A DNA stretch of 64,000 nucleotides from Nymphaea colorata (lineage: Eukaryota; Streptophyta; Magnoliopsida; Nymphaeales; Nymphaeaceae). The stretch's first letter is position 1. Every line of letters starts with the position of its first letter. A program made the position numbers and the translations under genes. Under the pieces are notes generated by a model that was given only the letters and a program-made list of their open reading frames with translations, was not told the DNA's origin and made no database searches. Positions 9,205-21,600 of the stretch are shown here, piece by piece. The stretch is taken from assembly GCF_008831285.2 (NCBI RefSeq), contig NC_045148.1, positions 13,308,802 through 13,372,801 on the forward strand, read 5' to 3'.

Positions 9205-10960
9205 TAAGGGGTTATAAGTTTTATAATCCATTCAGTAAGTCTTTCTTTGAAAAGGGAAATGCCCATTTCTTTGAGGATATTGAGTTTGAGGAGGTGATCA
9301 GGGTTAGAAGCATTGCCTTTGAAGAGGGACCTGAGTCCACTCTATTCAGAAGAAGGCAATGATGTCGATCTCCATACTGAATAACAAACTCAACAACCTC
9401 AAGAAAATCAAGTAGAGGTCCCACTGAGGAGATCCACTAGAGAGAGGAGAAATACAATTTCAAATGATTTTGTCTATCTCCAAGAACATGATGTTGATAT
9501 TGGCTTAATGGAGGATGATCCTGTCAACCTCCAGCAAGCAATAAAGAGTTCTAAATCTCTTGAGTGGATGGATGCCATGAATGAGAAAATAAAGTCCATG
9601 ATGGATAATGACGTATGAGAAGTTGTTCCCTTGCCTGAAGGTGTGAAACCCATTGGTTGTAAATGGATATTTAAAACCAAGAGGGATTCATTAGGTAACA
9701 TCGAAAGGTATAAGACACGTCTTGTCGCTAAGGGCTTTACTTAAAAGGAAGGCATTGATTATACAGAGACTTTCTCTCAAGTTTCGTTGAAAGACTCTTT
9801 CAGGACTATAATGGCACTTGTAGCTCATTTTGACTTAGAGCTGCATTAAATGGATGTTAAGGCAGTGTTTCTAAATGGAGACATTGATGAAACGATATAT
9901 ATGGTGCAACCACAAAACTTTGTTCCGAAAATGCAAAGAAAATGGTCTGCAAACTCAAGAAATCCATCTATGGGCTAAAGCAAGTTTTCCGTCAGTGGTA
10001 TTACAAGTTTCATCAAGTTATAGTTTCATTTGGTTTCGAAACTAATATGGTTGATGAATGTGTATACCAAAACTTCAGTGGAGCAAATTTATCTTTCTGG
10101 TTTTATATGTCAATGATATATTGCTGACAAGTAATGATGTGGGCATATTGCATGAAACTAAGAATTTTTGTCAACACAATTTGACATGAAGGATCTTGGT
10201 TGTGCATCTTTTGTATTAGGAATCCAAATATTTCGAGATCGTTCTCGGGGTATTCTTGGATTATTACAAAAGACCTACATTGATAAGGTGCTTCAGCGAT
10301 ATGACATGAAGGATTGTAAACCAGGAGATACTCCAGTTGCTAAAGGAGACAAGTTTAGTCTCAAACAGTGCCCTAAAAGTGAAATCGAATATAAGGAAAT
10401 GGAAAGGATTCCCTATTCGTCTGTTGTGGGAAGTCTTATGTATGCTCATGTTTGTACTCGTCCGGATATTGCATTTATCGTTGCAATGTTAGGCAGACAC
10501 TTAAGTGATCCTGGTATGGATCATTGAGAAACAGCCAATAAGAGTTTTGAGGTGCTTACAAAGAACATAAGATTTTATGCTCACATACAGGAAGTCAGAC
10601 CAGTGGGAGATCATTGGGTATTCAGATTCTGACTTTGCTGGATGCCAAGATAATGGCATCCAATCAGGTTTTGTGGTTGCAGAATTTTTGTCACGAGGCT
10701 GCGCATTATGTATGATTTAGAAAGACCACTAAGGTTGTTGTGTGACAATAATTCAGTAGTCATGTACTCTTATAACAGCCACAGTTTGTCAAAGTCGAAG
10801 CACATCGACATTAAGATTTTGGGCTGTTAAAGAGGGGATACAGAATGGTCAAGTGTCTTTAGAGCGTATTGGAACAAACTCTATGATTTGCGGATCCGCT
10901 TGCCAAGGGTTTAACACATAAGGTCTTTCACGAACATGTTGTTCGTATGGGGTGTTATCC
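9205..10960 (+). pseudogene. Copia-1 reverse transcriptase and RNase H remnant
   Basis: The series runs RRSTRERR (9430), [44 protein letters not shown] (9850), KKSIYGLKQ (9957), YVNDILLTSND (about 10108, where the catalytic YVDD has become YVND), FDMKDLG, LGIQIFRDRSRG and VGSLMYAHVCTRPDIAF. This is the Copia reverse transcriptase in canonical order. RNase H follows (GYSDSDFAGCQDN at about 10615; CDNNSV and SKSKHIDIK at 10740-10815) with an internal deletion. Several stops and frameshifts are present. The altered catalytic aspartate alone should abolish polymerase activity. Confidence 0.88.
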
Positions 10961-11359
10961 TTGGATGATGTGCTGGTTTAGTGGGAGTTTGTATTTTGTT
11001 TGCTCTAATGTATGGACACATATTCAGTTTTCTGCAGAATAAAGTTTTAAGTTCTTTGGTTCCATTCTGTGTTTATGTTTTGATCTCCATAAAGTTTTAA
11101 AGTTGGACCAGTTGAGAATAGACATGTTGTAATCACATTGCATGTAATTCTCATGCTATACATCCATATCAGGTCTATGTCATTGGTTATGTTAACATTT
11201 GTGATCATTGAAGGTTTAGTTAATTTTGATATAGCGAAAGCCGCTTTGGTTCTGTGTTGATATGATCATGGACGAGATTGGTGAAATGACGTTTAATAAG
11301 ATAGCAGTTATGAGCTCTTAAGGTTTTGTGTAATGTCTGAATGTATTAAGACATATTTG

Positions 11360-11374
11360 GCCCAAGTAGGAGAT
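11360..11374 (+). other. Copia-1 polypurine tract (degenerate)
   Basis: AAGTAGGAGAT directly precedes the right LTR and is in the place of the plus-strand primer. It carries one T in the purine run. Confidence 0.6.
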
Positions 11375-11849
11375 CGTAAGATCATTTGGTGGGCCGACAT
11401 ATGTTTATGAGGAATTTCAGACATTATGGCTGTCTTAATGTAAATATCCGCTTAAGTGATTGCATTTTGGGATATTACGTCATTTTAGATGGTATGAGGT
11501 AATTTTGAAATGTATAGATACCGGTACGGAATTACGGACTCTTTGATGGGTGGAATCTATAATTGTCCTTTATTATAAAATGATAATAGTCCCTGGGGTC
11601 GTGCAAAGGGTTGCCAGAAACATTGGTTTCTAGGGTTTTCCTCTTTCCCATCTGAGAGAGACCTCAAGCGCGCCGCACGTACCCTGGAAGACCCTGCTGC
11701 GATCTTCCCGTGCACCAGATCAGATGGATTCAGGTACGCTTCCGTTTCAGTTTAAGGTTTCGTTTATTTCAATGATTTAGCATGAGCATGATCCTGTTTA
11801 TGGTATATACATTTGGTTTTGTATATGTATGAGGGGAGAAATACCAACA
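11375..11849 (+). repeat. Copia-1 right LTR (475 bp)
   Basis: Same length as the left LTR. Its first base is mutated (CG instead of TG) and it ends ATACCAACA, followed by the target duplication GAAGA at 11850-11854. The TATAAAA motif is at 11574-11580. Confidence 0.95.
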
Positions 11850-11854
11850 GAAGA

Positions 11855-12290
11855 ATGGTGTAGAGTTCAGAGGAGTATGAAAGACATGGTGAATTTGTGC
11901 GCATTTGCAATCTGGGTTGAATAGAATCTTGGTTTGTCGATGAAGGTCCTTATGTGGAGCAGCAGGTGCTGGAATTAACTGTAAGCCGATTGTAGTTAGT
12001 TGGTGAGCAGAGAGTTTATCTCATCTCGAATAATAAGGATTAGATTCGGTGGCTGAAGCCGAAATATGATGGAAGGGGTGGGGGTCTTGCCAGTCTTTTG
12101 AGGTTGGCCATTCGGGCTGATTTCTTTTTTGGTGTTTCTGTTGTTGCCTTGGGTTAAGAATGGAAGCGAAACCTCATCCTTTGTTTGCCGTTCTTCGATG
12201 ATTCTTTGTAATGAAATGAAGGGGGTGATCACTCCAGCAGGGTGGTTTTGGGTCGGGTCAATAAGACCGCATCTACCATAACAATTGAGT
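11855..12290 (+). pseudogene. LINE remnant, 3' part (right of Copia-1)
   Basis: This continues the sequence interrupted at 5891 (joining across one copy of GAAGA). Broken frames with Trp-rich and Arg-rich pieces such as WVKNGSETSSF resemble the region after reverse transcriptase in plant LINEs, but the similarity is weak. The assignment rests mainly on the clean Copia target duplication. Confidence 0.5.
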
Positions 12291-14580
12291 GGGCAGATCT
12301 TCGTTCAAGGGTTCGATTTTGGTCATGGTTTTTATTTCATGGTTAGCAGCAAACGTTCTGCCCCCTCAGAAAATTCAAAAACGAGGAACCAAATTTTTAA
12401 TTTATAATAGAAAGCAGGCCGGTCCGGTCCCAGCAGCGACGAGGTGTTTATTGGTCGCAGGCACAACTCAGGCGCACTCAGTGGAGTACTGCAATTCCAA
12501 GGTCCAACGTGCTGCTCTTGTGGGCCTCCAATCCATCCATCGTCGTCGCCATGGCCCGCCCGCAAGGGGTACCAGTCTTTTCCTCGCACACGGAAAATAA
12601 AGTCGGATATCCCACGTAAAGATGGAGGAGGAGGGAGCTTTCTCCATTTCTTCCGCCGTGGTTTGCGTTTCATCCCAAAATCATTTATTTGATGACGCAT
12701 GTTGTAAATAATACTCCGAATCTTTGCTTTTGTTCGTTCAAGCCTCGTAGTCAAAATCTGAAATGTGAACGGCGGCTCATTTTTTCTTTCCATCACCCAC
12801 AACTTTGTCATTCATTCACATATTTGACCAGGACAAGCGGTTACGCGGCACCAATTTGGTTTTTTTTTTTTTTTTTTATGGGAAAAGGAGTTTTGTTGAG
12901 GCCTGACCTGAGGGGCTTCATCGGTCGCAAACCTCAAATACGCGGAAATTATTGTCAAATCTGTAGGTTTTTGGATGCTATCGGTCATCTTGAAAACCTC
13001 CGGTTAGACGTCCAATCGCGTCTGCAATCATAATTATGCACATCTTCCACGATTGATTTTCAGTGTTTCTACGTGTAAAACTGAAAACAAAATTTATGCA
13101 CTACAAATGGAAGTAAAAATTGTTGACACTCAGTAATATCATCGTTGGCGCTGGCCATCAAACAAACCCACACGCTTTGACATTTCAAATGGAGACGACC
13201 CTCATACCATCATAAGGAGAAAGAAAAGAAAAGCTTTGAAAGGCATCTAGGGTTGATCACATTATTGAAAATACGTAATGAAAAAGAAGAACATATAAAT
13301 GAGTAAACGGAGTCACGGATTACGTCATATAGCGCATATCCAACCAAACCTCCATGCCATGCATGTCAAACGTTTAAGTTCACCAATAGACGAGCTTTCA
13401 TTGAATTGAAGGCGAGCCCCGACGAGAACAATATGCAATACTATTATGGTAGAGCGGAGACTAGGTGACCTTCGCCACATCCTCTCTAACTTGTTACTCG
13501 GGTGGTTGTTTCAAGAAAAACAAAAAGGCGAGATTGGGTGCAAGCAACGGGCACGTGCCGCCGATTGTCTTGTTTGTCTGTGGTGGTAGGCGCGCGAAGG
13601 AAGGAGACCTAATCACGAAAAAGAAGACATAAGCCATGAATTCAGGAAGATTTAAAGGAGTGCGAATTCATTATTGTACAATAATGTATGATTAGTACAG
13701 CCAGTGAGCTCTGTGCCATGACATGGTTTTGTGGTATATATATATATAATGGCACCGAGCTCCACGTTTTCTGCTTTCGAGACGAAGGAAGCAAGTCCCC
13801 TAAAATTCAGGTGTGAAACAAAAATTTTAAGAATATGCTTAAACATCTAAATGTCTCGGGTTTGCGTTCGTGCTTTTTTAGGTGGCTGCTTGATACAATC
13901 AATCAAATGGTAAAAGTTTCCGATATTACATTACATGACGAGGAATTTGGGCATGGGCACATACGGCCGTTTCCTCTTTCCATTTGTTCGGGTGGTGGAG
14001 TGATTGGGGGTGATATGACGGAGAAAAGGACGCCTTCCATGGCCACAGGCCGTAGGGACGGAGGAGCTGAAGTGGGAAGGAGGAGAGAAACGGGAGCTAG
14101 GTTCTTCCGGGTTCCCCGCCCGCCTCATAAACCACGCACCTCTCGTCTCGTCAGCCATGACTGTGAAAGAAAGAAAATAAATTGGGATGGACGCCGTCCC
14201 CACCCCACCGCCTCCAGTGGTCCAAGTCCAACCTGGTGGGCGCGCCCTAAACAAACAGATCACCACCTTTTCAACTCCTCCTCCATTCCCATTAGCAGCC
14301 AAATCGGACTCCCTTCCAAAAAAAAAGAAAAGAATAAAGAGGTAGGGGAAGAACAGCGGCAGCACGGAGGTGAGCCGGAAGACCAAAAACCCAACCGTCA
14401 ACGGACGAAACCCCGCGCACCTTTGAATCTCATTCCCCGCTGCCGTAGGCTGCACGTCTCTCTAGACCATCGGCGCAGTTGCGGGAGAGGTGATCAGGAG
14501 TTGGTTTACAACTTTAGTAGTAGTTGACTAGTAGTAGTTGTAGCGAGGTTTACGCCTTCTTCTTCTCCCCCATCATCCCA
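12291..14580. other. Intergenic region upstream of the ATL gene
   Basis: No gene was recognised. A T-tract lies near 12859-12877. The open frames at 12289-12811 and 13835-14527 lack any domain and overlap on opposite strands. The last ~500 bp are GC-richer and probably form the promoter of the ATL gene. Confidence 0.5.
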
Positions 14581-14590
14581 TATAATAAAA
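14581..14590 (+). promoter_or_regulatory. TATA-box candidate for the ATL gene
   Basis: TATAATAAAA lies 92 bp before the ATG at 14682, followed by a C/T-rich stretch typical of plant 5' leaders. The spacing suits a transcript start near 14615. Confidence 0.6.
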
Positions 14591-14681
14591 ACCTGCCCTT
14601 CCACTTCCTTCTCCCACTTCAAGCCCCCAAATTCCCAATCCCCTCTCTCCTCATTTCCTCAGCCTCGCCAGGCACTGCGCT

Positions 14682-15632
14682 ATGGCGGACCCTGGCTCGT
14701 TTGACGAGGAGCCCAGAGGCGTTCTCGTCACCGGCAAGGTCATGGTGGCGTCCATCATCCTTCTCTTCGCCGTGGTCGTCTTCGTGATGCTGCTTCACCT
14801 GTACGCCCGTTGGTTCTGGGGTACCGGCGGCCGGGTCTCCCGCTCCAGGAGGCGCCGTTTCGTCTTCACCACCGACCAGGACCCGGTCAGAGTGCAGCGC
14901 CGGGGGCTCGATCCCGCCGTCATCCGCTCCCTCCCGGTCTTCGACTTCCAGGCCAAGAGTCACGAGGACGGCCTCGAGTGCGCCGTCTGCCTTTCCGAGT
15001 TCGAGGAGGGCGAGAAGGCGAGGTTGCTGCCGGCTTGCCGTCACAGTTTCCACGTCGACTGCATCGACATGTGGTTTCACTCCCACTCCACCTGCCCCCT
15101 TTGCAGAACCGTCGTCAAGGTCGAGCCGACCGTCGTTGCCACCTCCACCTCCGAGGGAGAGGTCAGAATCTCTATCGCGGTGGCATCAACTGAAGGCGGT
15201 GCCGATCAATCCCATGCCGTAGAGGAGGTAAGAACAACAGGGGATGAGGGGTTCAGCTTCCCGACCAATGTCCTTTTCTGGGGAAACCAGAGCAGGATGG
15301 ATTCTGGGTGTAGTGCGGCGAATTGCGAGGAGGGCACTTCCTCTTGCAAGCCCCACTCCTCGATTTCGATCGACATCCCACCTAGAGGTGTCCTGGCCTT
15401 GAATTCGCCGAGGGGAGAACTCCTGAATTCAGCAAGGATGGTGGATGATGAATTTGGTGGGATTTCGCCCGGTGGATTGTCGATGAAATCGCCTAACACG
15501 CGGATGAGAGCGCTCAGAAGACTCCTCAGCCGGGACAAGAGGCCTGTGACATGTGGGTCGCCCTCTGGGGACAGGAGCATGGAGGAGAAGGTGTCCGCAG
15601 ATAGTCTTAAAACTTCTTCATCTTCCGTCTGA
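14682..15632 (+). CDS. ATL-family RING-H2 E3 ubiquitin ligase
   Basis: Single-exon gene of 316 codons. A hydrophobic helix at residues ~20-41 anchors it in a membrane, followed by a basic patch (SRSRRRR, 53-59). The ATL-specific GLD motif is at 75-77 (RRGLDPAVIRSLP). A complete RING-H2 finger follows with C100, C103, C119, H121, H124, C127, C138 and C141, including the conserved Pro before the seventh ligand region (CPLC) and Trp131. The spacing CX2CX15CXHX2HX2CX10CX2C is that of ATL proteins. The C-terminal half (150-316) is Ser-rich and unstructured-looking. Family members are membrane-bound E3 ligases that receive ubiquitin from an E2 and often act in defence or stress signalling. The specific role and substrate cannot be read from the sequence. 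The start is the first ATG of the frame, 92 bp after a TATA box. No breaks were seen. Confidence 0.95.
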   Translation: MADPGSFDEEPRGVLVTGKVMVASIILLFAVVVFVMLLHLYARWFWGTGGRVSRSRRRRFVFTTDQDPVRVQRRGLDPAVIRSLPVFDFQAKSHEDGLECAVCLSEFEEGEKARLLPACRHSFHVDCIDMWFHSHSTCPLCRTVVKVEPTVVATSTSEGEVRISIAVASTEGGADQSHAVEEVRTTGDEGFSFPTNVLFWGNQSRMDSGCSAANCEEGTSSCKPHSSISIDIPPRGVLALNSPRGELLNSARMVDDEFGGISPGGLSMKSPNTRMRALRRLLSRDKRPVTCGSPSGDRSMEEKVSADSLKTSSSSV

Positions 15633-18224
15633 ATTTCACGGTTCGGATTGACTGTCTAGAGGACGCATGTGATGCTTCGGCGGGCTAGATTTCTTTCTCC
15701 TGCATCTGGTTTGCCTCTACTAAATGTTGGCAGTCGTCTAGGACATTCGCTTCTTCTTCGAATGACGACCGATTGCTTCGTGGTAGCTGGGAGAAAGCAT
15801 GTGAAGGTCAACAATGATGTAGAGAGCCTTGCGTGGTGAGGATTTCCTGCTCTGCTGCTTCGCGATTTTCTCGCGTTTTCTTCGTGTATAAGAATTAGCA
15901 AAGGTGAAAGATGGGAGGAGGTAGCGAAAAGCGTATGGCATCATGGACGCTTGCTCATCTCCCTGAGGTGATTCTTTCTTATAGAATTTTTGTTTGTAAT
16001 TACGGTTTCTCTAGAGCCATTGAAAAGGTCCATTCTTTAAATAGATGTACAGGCAAACATCACATTGATGTTTCTTTAAATTGGTTCTTTCGTGTACCTT
16101 GTTTGAGTTGCTCTTTTCAACCTTTTCCAATATCTTATACCTCTATCGAGTTAAAGTTAAACTGGATTTGAACATCATGGAACATACCAATTAATTTAAA
16201 AGAAATTTGCTTATGACAGTTCTATTTCACACTTTACTCCCGTGGTTCCATTTATGCATCTCTGCTGTCGGGTGCGCAGCTCTGTGCTAGCTGCCCTTTC
16301 AGATATAGCGATGATGGCTAATTACGCAATGTGCAGAAAGCCACAAACACTACAAAAAAAAAATTATATCCATGTGCGAATTTTGAAGTGTTTTTTCATG
16401 TGGTTTAATTCATATCATAAACCCAAAAAAAAACTTTAATTCATACCTTAAACACTATCCTTGTGATCTTGTCTTAGATCAGGTTTTTTCTATGTTGCAA
16501 GAACTAAGTGAGAATTTTAAAGCTAAGTGAGATGCCCTATCCGTTGTAGATCCTGGGATTTGGAAGCTGAGACCTATATAGGACTCTATATGAATCAGGA
16601 CGCTGTTCCTGTCCTGAGAATCATACTGTTCGCCATAACGAGAATTTTATATGGATAAGTTTTTCATCATCCAAAGGAGGTGGGAAGTGGGTTGTTATAA
16701 ATGAAGATTGTGTGAAAATTTGACATGGTAAGTGGGCGTATCATTGTCTATGAATGTGTCTGCGGATAACGTTTTGAAATGTAATAAACACAAAATCAGT
16801 AGCGGATTTTTGCCAAGTCCTTGGAAAGCCGCCTATCGCTGTCTGTTTATGTGTATGCCATTTAAGCCTAGCGCTTACTGATTTCTCAGGATCAATGACT
16901 TCAATTTCGAGTTATTGATCACTTGACGTTGCTCACGTCTCCTTTGTAATTGCACAGAAAAGGAAAACCTGAGGCTGGCCTTCGCATCCATGATGACTCC
17001 CTTTTTCCCATGGTTTTGATGAAATTTAACCGTGGCATCGTTTAGCAAGAGTCTCCAATAATTAGTCAAGCAAAAGTACTTATTAATGCACGTTCTGTAG
17101 CTTTGTTGCCTTCGTATGCCCATTTTCTTGACAGATGTGGGTAGAATGCTAAATTCTCGACTGGAAGTATGAGTAGGTCTGGTGGAAAAAGGCAGCTACT
17201 ATGGCAAAAATAGTGCTGGAGCCTGGAATATTGCCATATTCTAAATATTTTGGACTTTCACAGTTGATGTGTGATGCGATAATCTTTTAACGGCCCATCA
17301 ACTAATTCACCAAGTACCTTGTGCTTACTGCTTTAGTTCCAGGGGAGTGATGATTAATTATCTTCGTGGACGAACTGTGTGCATGATGTGTCGGAGATGG
17401 AAATGATCCAGAAAGGGCTTATGTACAAGCTTGTGTAAGATTACCCTTGAAATATCAATATCTTAAATTGTTGCAATCTTATTTAACCGTATAAACAGTG
17501 TAGTTGATTTTATAGGAAGAGATATTTGATACTTGGGGCAATGTTTTTTCCGGTGCTAATTTTAGTGTGGATTTTCAAAAAGACCACATAGAAACCTTAT
17601 TGTGATGACATCAAAACGGTGTACATTGCACTACATGCTTCTATTTGACAGAAACAACTTGCGGCTATTGGATTCTTTCTTTTTTTTTTTTTTGCAATAA
17701 AATCAGGGAGTACTCGTCCCAGCATCCTTTCTTTCAACGGTGGGAAGAGGAGAAATTTATTGCCAAAAATTAAAACAATTTTATTTTATTGGAAAGACAA
17801 CGAGCCTCCTTGGCGACGCGAGGCCAGGAGTCACGCAACAAACCATGCTCTTTCCGAAAGAAGAACTAACACAACTCATCCATATCTCGATGTTCCAGGT
17901 CTTGGAAAACAAAGCCACCCAAATCTACTGTCTCGTTAAGCGATTTTTTTAGACAACGAAATATGAATGGAGACGTGCCCAATCCCTAATCATTTTTAGA
18001 AGGGGTGCGGAACTCGACCACCATTAGCGGCGGGCAAGTGCGACTCAGAAACGCAGTGTGGCCAATGTGAGGGTTGTTGCCTGGGAAACCCCGAACCGCA
18101 TGCCCCGAATCTCGAGAGCCTTCCCTCCGCCCGTCCGACCTCCCTCGTTCTCGACCACAATAATGAAATTGCCACCGCCGTAGAGCCACCACCTCTCACG
18201 GCCCTTCTCTGCCGCTTCTCCGTG
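15633..18224. other. ATL 3' flank and intergenic DNA
   Basis: No gene was recognised. The frames present are short and AT-rich. A 15-base T-tract lies near 17680. The last ~250 bp before 18225 are GC-richer and probably form the promoter of the following gene. Confidence 0.5.
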
Positions 18225-18232
18225 TATAAATA
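18225..18232 (+). promoter_or_regulatory. TATA box candidate for the HAD-family gene
   Basis: TATAAATA sits at a shift from GC-rich promoter-like sequence to a C/T-rich leader with CTCTCT tracts (18360-18410). The predicted transcript start near 18257 leaves a ~400-base 5' leader with several out-of-frame ATGs, so a leader intron is possible. Confidence 0.6.
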
Positions 18233-18671
18233 AGAAGAATCTTCAAAAGAAACCAAGTTGGGAAATAAAGGGGACACATGACCTGAACCATCCTCCTCCC
18301 CCCCCGCCAAAAAAAGAGAAAAACCAAAAAAACCAAAAAAAAAAAAAAAAACGAAAGGAATCCCAACTCCTTCTCTTTCTCTCTCTCTCGCTTCGTCTCT
18401 CTGCTAGTCACCTGTTCTTTTCCATTGTCTTTCCTTTCGTTGTATTTCTTTTCTATTTCAGATCGCCCTTTCTCCCTTTTATTGTATTTCGTTTCATCGC
18501 TCTTTCTGGGTCTCCGATTCCAATTGTGCGGTTTTGATCAAATGTTTCCTTCGTATTCTACAATCCTCAACCCCTTTTATTGTATGTCCGTCTCCCCGTA
18601 GTTTCTCTTTGTTCCTCATTTGGGTTCCTTTTTTTTTTGTGGAAGCCAAGGTATAGCATGAGAAACAAGTA

Positions 18672-21600
18672 GTGAATCGTCGTTTTTGGGATGTGGGGGT
18701 CGGCATGATTAAGAAGGAGAGAGCTCATTTTCTCTCCCTTCTCATGGCACTGAATCACCATAACCGCTCTTTCCTCTTCACCGATTCTTTGAGCGCCGAT
18801 GCTTCGAATGTCACCCCGCGAACGTATCATGTTCGTTTGGATGCAGCAGTGAGTTGCAAGCGATCTTCCAGAGTGAAAATCCATGGTTGGTGGGTTTCCA
18901 AATGGTTGGCGGACGGTGTCCGGTGCGGCAGAGCTGGGGGTGTTCCCTGCTTGGGCAGGATTTGGCGGCCAGAGGGAAGACGCCACTGTGCTTTGAGTTC
19001 TTGTTGTTCATTGGATTCTCTTGGCAACGGTGCTTGTGATTTCGGCGTTTCTTGGAGCTCAGTTTCCGCGGATCCGGATTTTAGGTTAGCACGATTACAA
19101 GGTGCTTCTCTCAAAGTTGGGAACCCGGGGAGCGCGAAACTGGTGAATAGGAATGAAACTTACGAACACGGAGGCCGTCCCAGATTTTTAGAGAGGCCGG
19201 TTGCAGAGAAGATAGTTGTCGCGGTTGATTTAGACGAAGGTAACTTTCTTTTCATTCTTTTCACCTATCTCGTTTCCTGAACTTCATATTTGAACTTTGA
19301 ACTGAAATTAGTGACGTCAATCTGAGAGTTTCGGTTCAAATGCTTTGCACTTTCACTGGAGGAGTAGGAAGCTGTGTGTTCGTGGTTGATTGCCCGTGAT
19401 GGTCGATTAGCAGTGTTCTTTCTTGGGATACATCTTTTCTTTTCATATTGCTAATTCTCGTTTCCTTATGCTGAACTGATGAGTGAAACTTTCATTCCTT
19501 GTGCAGTTTTAGGTAGTTTCCTTTCAGCTTTGAACATTTTTCTTGCCGATCGATACGCTTTGAGTCATTCAGTTTCCGAGTATCATGTCTACGAGTTTGC
19601 AAAGGTACATGGTAAAGTTTTTGAATTGTTCTTGAATATCATTAAAAGAAATGAGCGCTTCATAGGAACTCCATGATTTCGTAACATCATCTTCTATACT
19701 TCTTTCTGGTTTCTACGAGTGCCTCACTTCCTGTTGGTTGCATGCGATTGGACAGATATGGAACTGTTCGCCTAACGAAGGTACGCAGTTGTGGCACTCT
19801 TACCTAAATGATTTGATTCGTTAGCTTCTTTGTTTTTTGTATTTAAATCGTTATTGATAAACAAATTTTATGGACGTGAACATGACTCTAAGTCTCTAAC
19901 CTCTCGTGTTCATTTTGTGGAGTTTCTATAACAAGTAATACAAAGAGACTTCTTGTGTAACAAAAGTTTATTTATTTAATATGTCTGATGAACTATGAGG
20001 TGCTGACTGTCTCTCCATTTCTTAAGGATATACTCACCGATCCTCGTCTGATTGATCCACGTATAAATTTCTTTATTCCGATAAAATAAACTTTTTCATG
20101 TGGCAGCTAGTATTCGGGTTCATGAGTTCTTTAAGACTTCATATTTCAAAGCTGGGATTCATCCTATTCCTGGTGCTCAACAAGCACTTGTTAACTTGTC
20201 AAAAGTTTGCAAGTTTGCAGTTGTAACGTAAGTAGCTTGTTCTATTGTTACATGGTTGTGTCTCTTTCCGTTGATAACTTGTATTGCTAATTTTGATGTG
20301 CATAACTTGAACATTTATGAAGGTCCCGCCAGAATGTGATCAAGGAACATACACTTGCATGGATAGAAAGGCACTACCCTGGCTTGTTTCAGGAAGTTCA
20401 CTTTGGCAACCATTTTGCTCTGGATGGAAAGGCAAGGCCAAAATCAGAAATCTGCAGGTGGAAATATCTCTTCTGTGGATCCCTTTATTAGACATGCAAA
20501 TTTAGATTTCTGACATTGAAAATGCGGCTATCAGAAATTTATTTGCTACTCATGGAATTTAAATAACCTTAGGATAAAAATATTCACACGAAAATCTGAT
20601 TCCTTTGTGATTTTGCATAGCAGAATTATAACATAAAGCAGCACTGTTTCTGAAAGCCATATAAACTAGAGACCATGAAATTATGCTATACATGTTCCTG
20701 TTTTGATGAACCTACATAAATTCTTGCACAGAGACATGTAGCTAATAAGTTGATTACATTAGTTGGCTATTTAGTTTTTGCTAATCATCAAGGCTGTCTA
20801 CTGCAGCCGTGGATGGGTCTTTAGTTTGTGTTGAAGATAATTCATTAACAATGTGGGCACATTTTATAGTTGCTTTTCAAAAGTATGACCTTTTGGCACT
20901 GATCCACTATGCATTAAGAACTCACATTTGCTGAAGAGCTTTCTTGACAACGTCATACAGCTTTCCAGTCAAGTGTGCTTTAGCTTAATGATCTTCAGTT
21001 AATCAATTGACTCTTCTTTGGGAAGAAGATGCATGTAGTGTGTGCTTTTGGACCTGGGATGGCTTATGTTGTTTATTTGCAACTGTGGAATTAGACTGTT
21101 AGTACAACTGTAATATTTTAAGTTTTTAACCATTGCTGGGACCTTCTAGAAGGTGCATAGTGCACAGTACAAGCCACACAACAAGCTTACATGTAAACTA
21201 CAGTAAAACATATATAAACTCAAGGCCTAGGTTTACTTGCAAATAATATGGTTATTATATCTATCCATTTCAGTTTATGTTGAACAGCATCCTGTGTGAA
21301 CACTTCAAATGGGGATGATGTTTGCCTCCATGACCATTGTCCCTGAAGATAGTTTTGGCCACCATGTTATCCCATCATTTGCAATTCCTGAACCATATTA
21401 ACAATCCCTGTTGTTACTCGTTTTGAAAAGAATGTGTCTGTGGATGATGCCATCTTGTCCATAATAGAGAAAGAAGGCAGGAGCCGTTTCTGACCAAGGA
21501 AAACGTAATTGTTCAAGAGGTAGTTAAAATTGTTAAAGTGTGATTTTTCGTTTGGGATCCGAGTTTCCCTTCTTCTTCCAATTATGTTTCTTTGGTTGAT

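Larger units (their letters stand above)
5897..11849 (+). mobile_element. Copia-type LTR retrotransposon 'Copia-1', defective
   Basis: The element is 5,953 bp long, bounded by 475-bp LTRs and a GAAGA target duplication, and inserted into an older LINE. A primer-binding site matching initiator tRNA-Met (TGGTATCAGAGC) follows the left LTR and a purine-rich tract precedes the right LTR. The domain order zinc knuckle, GAG-pre-integrase, reverse transcriptase, RNase H is that of Ty1/copia elements. Most of gag and the whole integrase core are missing and the remaining frames contain many stops, so it cannot be autonomous. Its leader (6372-8340) is replaced by tandem arrays and non-coding sequence. 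By eye the LTRs differ at about 18 of 475 positions, with no length difference. Confidence 0.93.
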
